From NCBI GenBank assembly GCA_002794775.1, contig NBAY01000062.1, forward strand, positions 62,001 to 126,000: a DNA stretch of 64,000 nt, given 5' to 3'. This stretch comes from Porodaedalea pini. Its lineage: Eukaryota; Basidiomycota; Agaricomycetes; Hymenochaetales; Hymenochaetaceae. The notes under the pieces are model-generated. The model made no database searches. It was not told where the DNA came from and saw only the letters and a program-made list of their open reading frames with translations. This document shows positions 57,422 through 64,000 of the stretch, piece by piece (position 1 is the first letter of the stretch; every line of letters starts with the position of its first letter). Both the position numbers and the translations under genes were made by a program.

Positions 57422-57433
57422 GTCGTCGTCCAC
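57422..57433 (+). repeat. Right copy of 12-bp candidate target-site duplication
   Basis: Identical to 51133-51144. It sits directly after the A-rich end of the LINE and 62 bp before the DUF427 start codon. Confidence 0.55.
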
Positions 57434-57495
57434 GTGCACGAAGTAATTGACGCGGCGCCTGGCTTAGTGACTGACAAAGCTCATTATCACCCCTC

Positions 57496-58021
57496 ATGGT
57501 CAAAGTAACTCTCGACGACACCGTTCTGGCCGAGTCTTCGGGGACAGTTGTAGTAGAGGGGAATCATTACTTTCCTTCTGACGACGTCAAGATACAATTT
57601 TTAAAACCTTCAGAGACAAGGTATGATACAGAGAAACATGGCATAGGGCGGTGCTTAACCCATCATTGCGAACACTACTCATGCAGCACGTTTTGTCCTT
57701 GGAAAGGGTGAGTTGGTAGGCTGTTTATCATCATTCTACCTACAAATTCTTTTCATTAGAACGGCATCCTACTATTCTGCGGACGTCAGCGGACAATCAA
57801 TCAAGGACGTCGCCTGGTAGGTGCAGGATAGGAGATGTGCATTAATTCTTCAGCAGAACTGACAAATTGAGGAGGTACTACCCGTCCGCTAAGGAGAAAG
57901 CGAAGAATATTGAAGGATATGTCGCATTCTACAAGGTAAGCGCTCAAGCAACGGATGACTTGACTGGCATCTGAGGCAATTTGGAACGATTCATCAGAAT
58001 AAAGTCCAGATTACCGAATAG
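57496..58021 (+). CDS. DUF427 domain protein
   Basis: The exons are 57496-57620, 57687-57707, 57760-57816, 57875-57935 and 57998-58021, giving 95 residues. The whole protein is one DUF427 domain: VVVEGNHYFPSDDVK, then PSETSTFCPWKGTASYYSADVSG, then KDVAWYYPSAKEKAKNIEGYVAFYKNKVQITE. The 21-nt second exon codes for TFCPWKG, the most conserved motif of the family, so the splicing is certain. DUF427 proteins are small beta-rich proteins found in bacteria and fungi; their biochemical role is not established. The last exon adds only NKVQITE and the stop. Its promoter is the 62 bp left between the LINE and its ATG, plus the LINE 3' end. Confidence 0.93.
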
Positions 58022-58126
58022 TGCGCAACATACCGCAAAATGATAGCAAAATGACAAATACAACGTGTGAAATAAACACATGTACAATATATCGGTTCCC
58101 CATAGTTATTGAAAACAAGAGTTATG

Positions 58127-61911
<3,785 letters not shown>

Positions 61912-62173
61912 GGTCCTCGAGACAGGCAATCACTGAACTTTCAGATAGTAAAGGAGCCAGCTAGATGGCAATTTAAGACTTCAGCGATATGCGTGTCGTA
62001 GTATGAAGGAGAATTGGAAGGTCGACTTACTGTGGTACCCAGAACGCCTGAGATCTGCGCCGGACATGGACTTCCAAAATAGGCCGAATAGTCAAAGCAG
62101 ATCCTTTCGGTAAAGATTCGTGCCATCTTTTGAGACTTGACTTGCTTCGCATACTCCTCTATTCCTTAAAAAA
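61912..62173. promoter_or_regulatory. 262-bp bidirectional promoter between PRP2 and MAK16
   Basis: The two starts point outward. An open frame on the minus strand here (61941-62126) is upstream leader sequence of PRP2, without motifs. No TATA box is evident. Confidence 0.5.
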
Positions 62174-63427
62174 ATGCAGAGTGACGAAGTTATTTGGTCG
62201 GTAATAAACCAGCAATTCTGCTCATACAAAGTCAAGTGTGTCATCTTTACCCTCTAGCAGCTTGCTGAAGCTCACCTAACTTCGTAGGACTACCACACAA
62301 AACTTCTGCAGAAACGAGTACAATGTCACCGGCTTCTGTAACAGACAGTCATGTCCTTTGGCAAACTCACGGTACGCAACGGTGCGCGAGAAGGAGGGTC
62401 AGTGTCTGCCTTTCTTTTCCAAGGTCGATTTTAACAGCATGCTATTGACAGGTGTTTTGTACCTATACACGAAGACGATTGAGCGAGCACACAGTCCAAA
62501 GCATATGTGGGAACGAATAAAGCTGTCAAACAACTATGCCTCGGCGTTACAGCAGGTATGTGTCTGCTTATACTCCTGTGTACCAACGCTGAAAGCGTGT
62601 CCTCTCAGATTGACAAGGAGTTAATATACTGGCCCAATTTTCTCATCCACAAATGCAAGCAGCGAGTAACAAAGATCACCCAGTACCTCATCAAAATGCG
62701 GCGCATGAAGCTGCGACAACAGTGCGGCTTTTTATGATGGAATAGTGCTTCATATTCATTCATTTTATTTTATTCTTACCCAGAACAAAACTCGTCGGCG
62801 TGAAGAAGAAACTCGAGCGTCGCGAGGCCACGCGGGAACGCAAGGCACTTTCTGCCGCGCATCTCGAGCGCTCCATTGAGAAAGAGCTCATCGAGCGTCT
62901 CAAGTCGAAGGCATACGGTGACGCACCGTTAAATGTGAATGAACAGGTCTGGCAAGCGGTACTCGACCAGTCACGAGGGAAAACGGACAAGGAGACCGCT
63001 GCAGATGGAATAGAGGACATGGAGGATGATGAAACGGAAGAAGAGGATGAGGATGAACTCGAAGAGGAAATGGAGAATGAGGAGGAGTGGGGTGAGAAGG
63101 AGTTCGTGAGCGATTTGAGCGGGGACGAGAGCGAGGATGGATTTAGCGGCCTGGAGGACATGGAGGATGCCTCTGAGGACGAGGACGCTGGATCCGATGA
63201 AGAGAGGGCATCCAGACCATCAGCAATGAAAGGGAAGCGGAAAGCATCACCTCTGCCAAGACTTACAAAGAAGAGGCCAGATAAGAAAACCAAACGTGCG
63301 TACTCATACCTTCCAATCTCAGGCAGGCACATTGCTAATTTTCCAGGCTTTCTTAGGTGGACCGCGTGTGGAAGTCGAGTACGAGCAGGAGTTCGTTCCA
63401 GCCGCGAGGGAAACACTCACCCACTGA
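62174..63427 (+). CDS. MAK16: Ribosome biogenesis protein Mak16
   Basis: The exons are 62174-62235, 62288-62397, 62452-62555, 62609-62721, 62784-63295 and 63357-63427, giving 323 residues. Mak16 is a nucleolar factor for 60S maturation. The N-terminus [36 protein letters not shown] (read here as [19 protein letters not shown] and [15 protein letters not shown]) is almost invariant in the family and contains the Cys residues of its zinc site. Further blocks are [46 protein letters not shown], and [16 protein letters not shown]. The C-terminal half is very acidic ([19 protein letters not shown]), then basic (KGKRKAS ... [10 protein letters not shown]), and ends [12 protein letters not shown]...THL-type tail. 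The last junction uses the acceptor at 63356 rather than the earlier one at 63345, which restores [12 protein letters not shown]. Confidence 0.95.
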
Positions 63428-63580
63428 TCTGTGTTGCATTTCTTGTCATACTCCATCACTTTCACCTTTGTTGTCTGCTCGTTGTCATTGCAAGGTATGG
63501 TACATCATGTACATGGTCATCAATAGATGCCTGGAGTCTACAACGCAATTCTGCAAAGGTCTGTTAAGGAAATAGCAGTT

Positions 63581-64000
63581 TTATTCAGGTACTAGGGAAG
63601 GTAGGACGTCAGACTCTACATCTTTGCCAAGTGCAACCTTCTCGAACTTTTGATACGCTCGATCAAGATCGTCGTTGACAATGATGACGTCGTGAGCACC
63701 ACTCTGCGCATACTCGATCTCCTGGATCGCAGTTTTTAGACGTTTCTGGATGGCATCCTCCTTGTCCGTACCGCGCCCGGTGAGTCGGCTCTTGAGCGTA
63801 GCCATGTCTGGCGGAGATATAAAAAGGTATACGGAGTTAAGATCGGTAGTTTTTACTTGTCTTACACCCTGCATTGTGAGCATGTATTTAGAATAGAAGA
63901 TGAGCACACAAGCACAAAATCGAAATTAGAATTCAAACCTGAGACTCAATATCGAGGATACACCTGCGTCCCTCGTCGTGCACACTCTTCACAGCAAGCT
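63581..64000 (-). CDS. GUK1: Guanylate kinase, 3' part
   Basis: The visible minus-strand exons are 63939 to beyond 64000 and 63581-63868, with a 70-nt intron. The enzyme phosphorylates GMP to GDP with ATP. Visible family features are CILDIESQGVRQVK (the strand and acidic residue following the GMP-binding region), VYLFISPPDMATLKSRLTGRGTDKEDAIQKRL (read as VYLFISPPDMATLK and SRLTGRGTDKEDAIQKRL), which is the LID with its Arg residues, and HDVIIVNDDLDRAYQKFE near the end. The C-terminus is VESDVLPSLVPE. The P-loop and GMP-binding domain lie beyond the right edge. Splicing is supported by the in-phase join ESQ/GVRQ. Confidence 0.94.

Noticed and set aside
61941..62126. 61-codon minus frame upstream of PRP2
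   Set aside because: Falls in the divergent promoter and MAK16's 5' end; no family match and no link to PRP2's conserved start.
62760..63416. 218-codon minus frame over MAK16
   Set aside because: Ser-rich mirror of the acidic exon of MAK16, which has strong family conservation.

Overview
This is a 64 kb piece of a nuclear chromosome from a filamentous basidiomycete, almost certainly an agaricomycete. The evidence is a dense set of spliced genes with introns mostly of 48-90 nt, a FunK1-type kinase, an F-box/LRR relic, a hydrophobin-like relic, a Ste50/Ubc2 adaptor with the basidiomycete SAM-RA-SH3-SH3 layout, an alternative oxidase, and a fungal (Tad-like) LINE. No prokaryotic system, CRISPR array, rRNA or tRNA was seen. 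All gene models below were built by hand from open frames, splice signals and protein-family conservation. Exon lists in the evidence fields are in window coordinates.

Left part (1-16 kb): the 3' part of a FunK1 kinase gene, a SAM-dependent methyltransferase, a small Ser/Pro-rich protein encoded in three short exons on the minus strand, a decayed hydrophobin-like locus, an acidic hypothetical protein, the Ste50/Ubc2 MAPK adaptor (minus), carnitine acetyltransferase with a C-terminal peroxisomal SKL, and a short Zn2Cys6 regulator whose zinc cluster is restored only by a GC-AG intron.

Middle (16-38 kb): alternative oxidase, a Spo71-like double PH-domain protein, mitochondrial uS12 (minus), a DeSI/PPPDE-thioredoxin-PUL fusion with an apparent one-base frameshift, a type II membrane glycosyltransferase-like protein (minus), ribosome assembly factor Rsa3, a Ser-rich single-pass membrane protein (minus), splicing factor Cwf19 (minus) and, sharing a 148-bp promoter with it, a citrate-lyase-beta-like (CLYBL) lyase.

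Right part (39-64 kb): an F-box/LRR pseudogene, a Rim2-type mitochondrial carrier, kinetochore protein Nuf2 divergently paired with a peroxin-like gene, a STYX-type pseudophosphatase, the Hut1 nucleotide-sugar transporter, a roughly 6.3-kb dead LINE inserted in the promoter between Hut1 and a DUF427 gene and flanked by a 12-bp candidate target-site duplication, the DEAH helicase Prp2 divergently paired with Mak16, and the 3' end of guanylate kinase.

Most genes are housekeeping functions (splicing, ribosome assembly, mitochondria, peroxisome, kinetochore) packed head-to-head or tail-to-tail. The unusual content is in gene structure (four GC-AG introns, exons of 13-25 nt, stop-free introns), in decayed loci (hydrophobin, F-box, LINE), and in a few proteins with altered catalytic residues or frameshifts. 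I did not find a convincing new multi-gene system.
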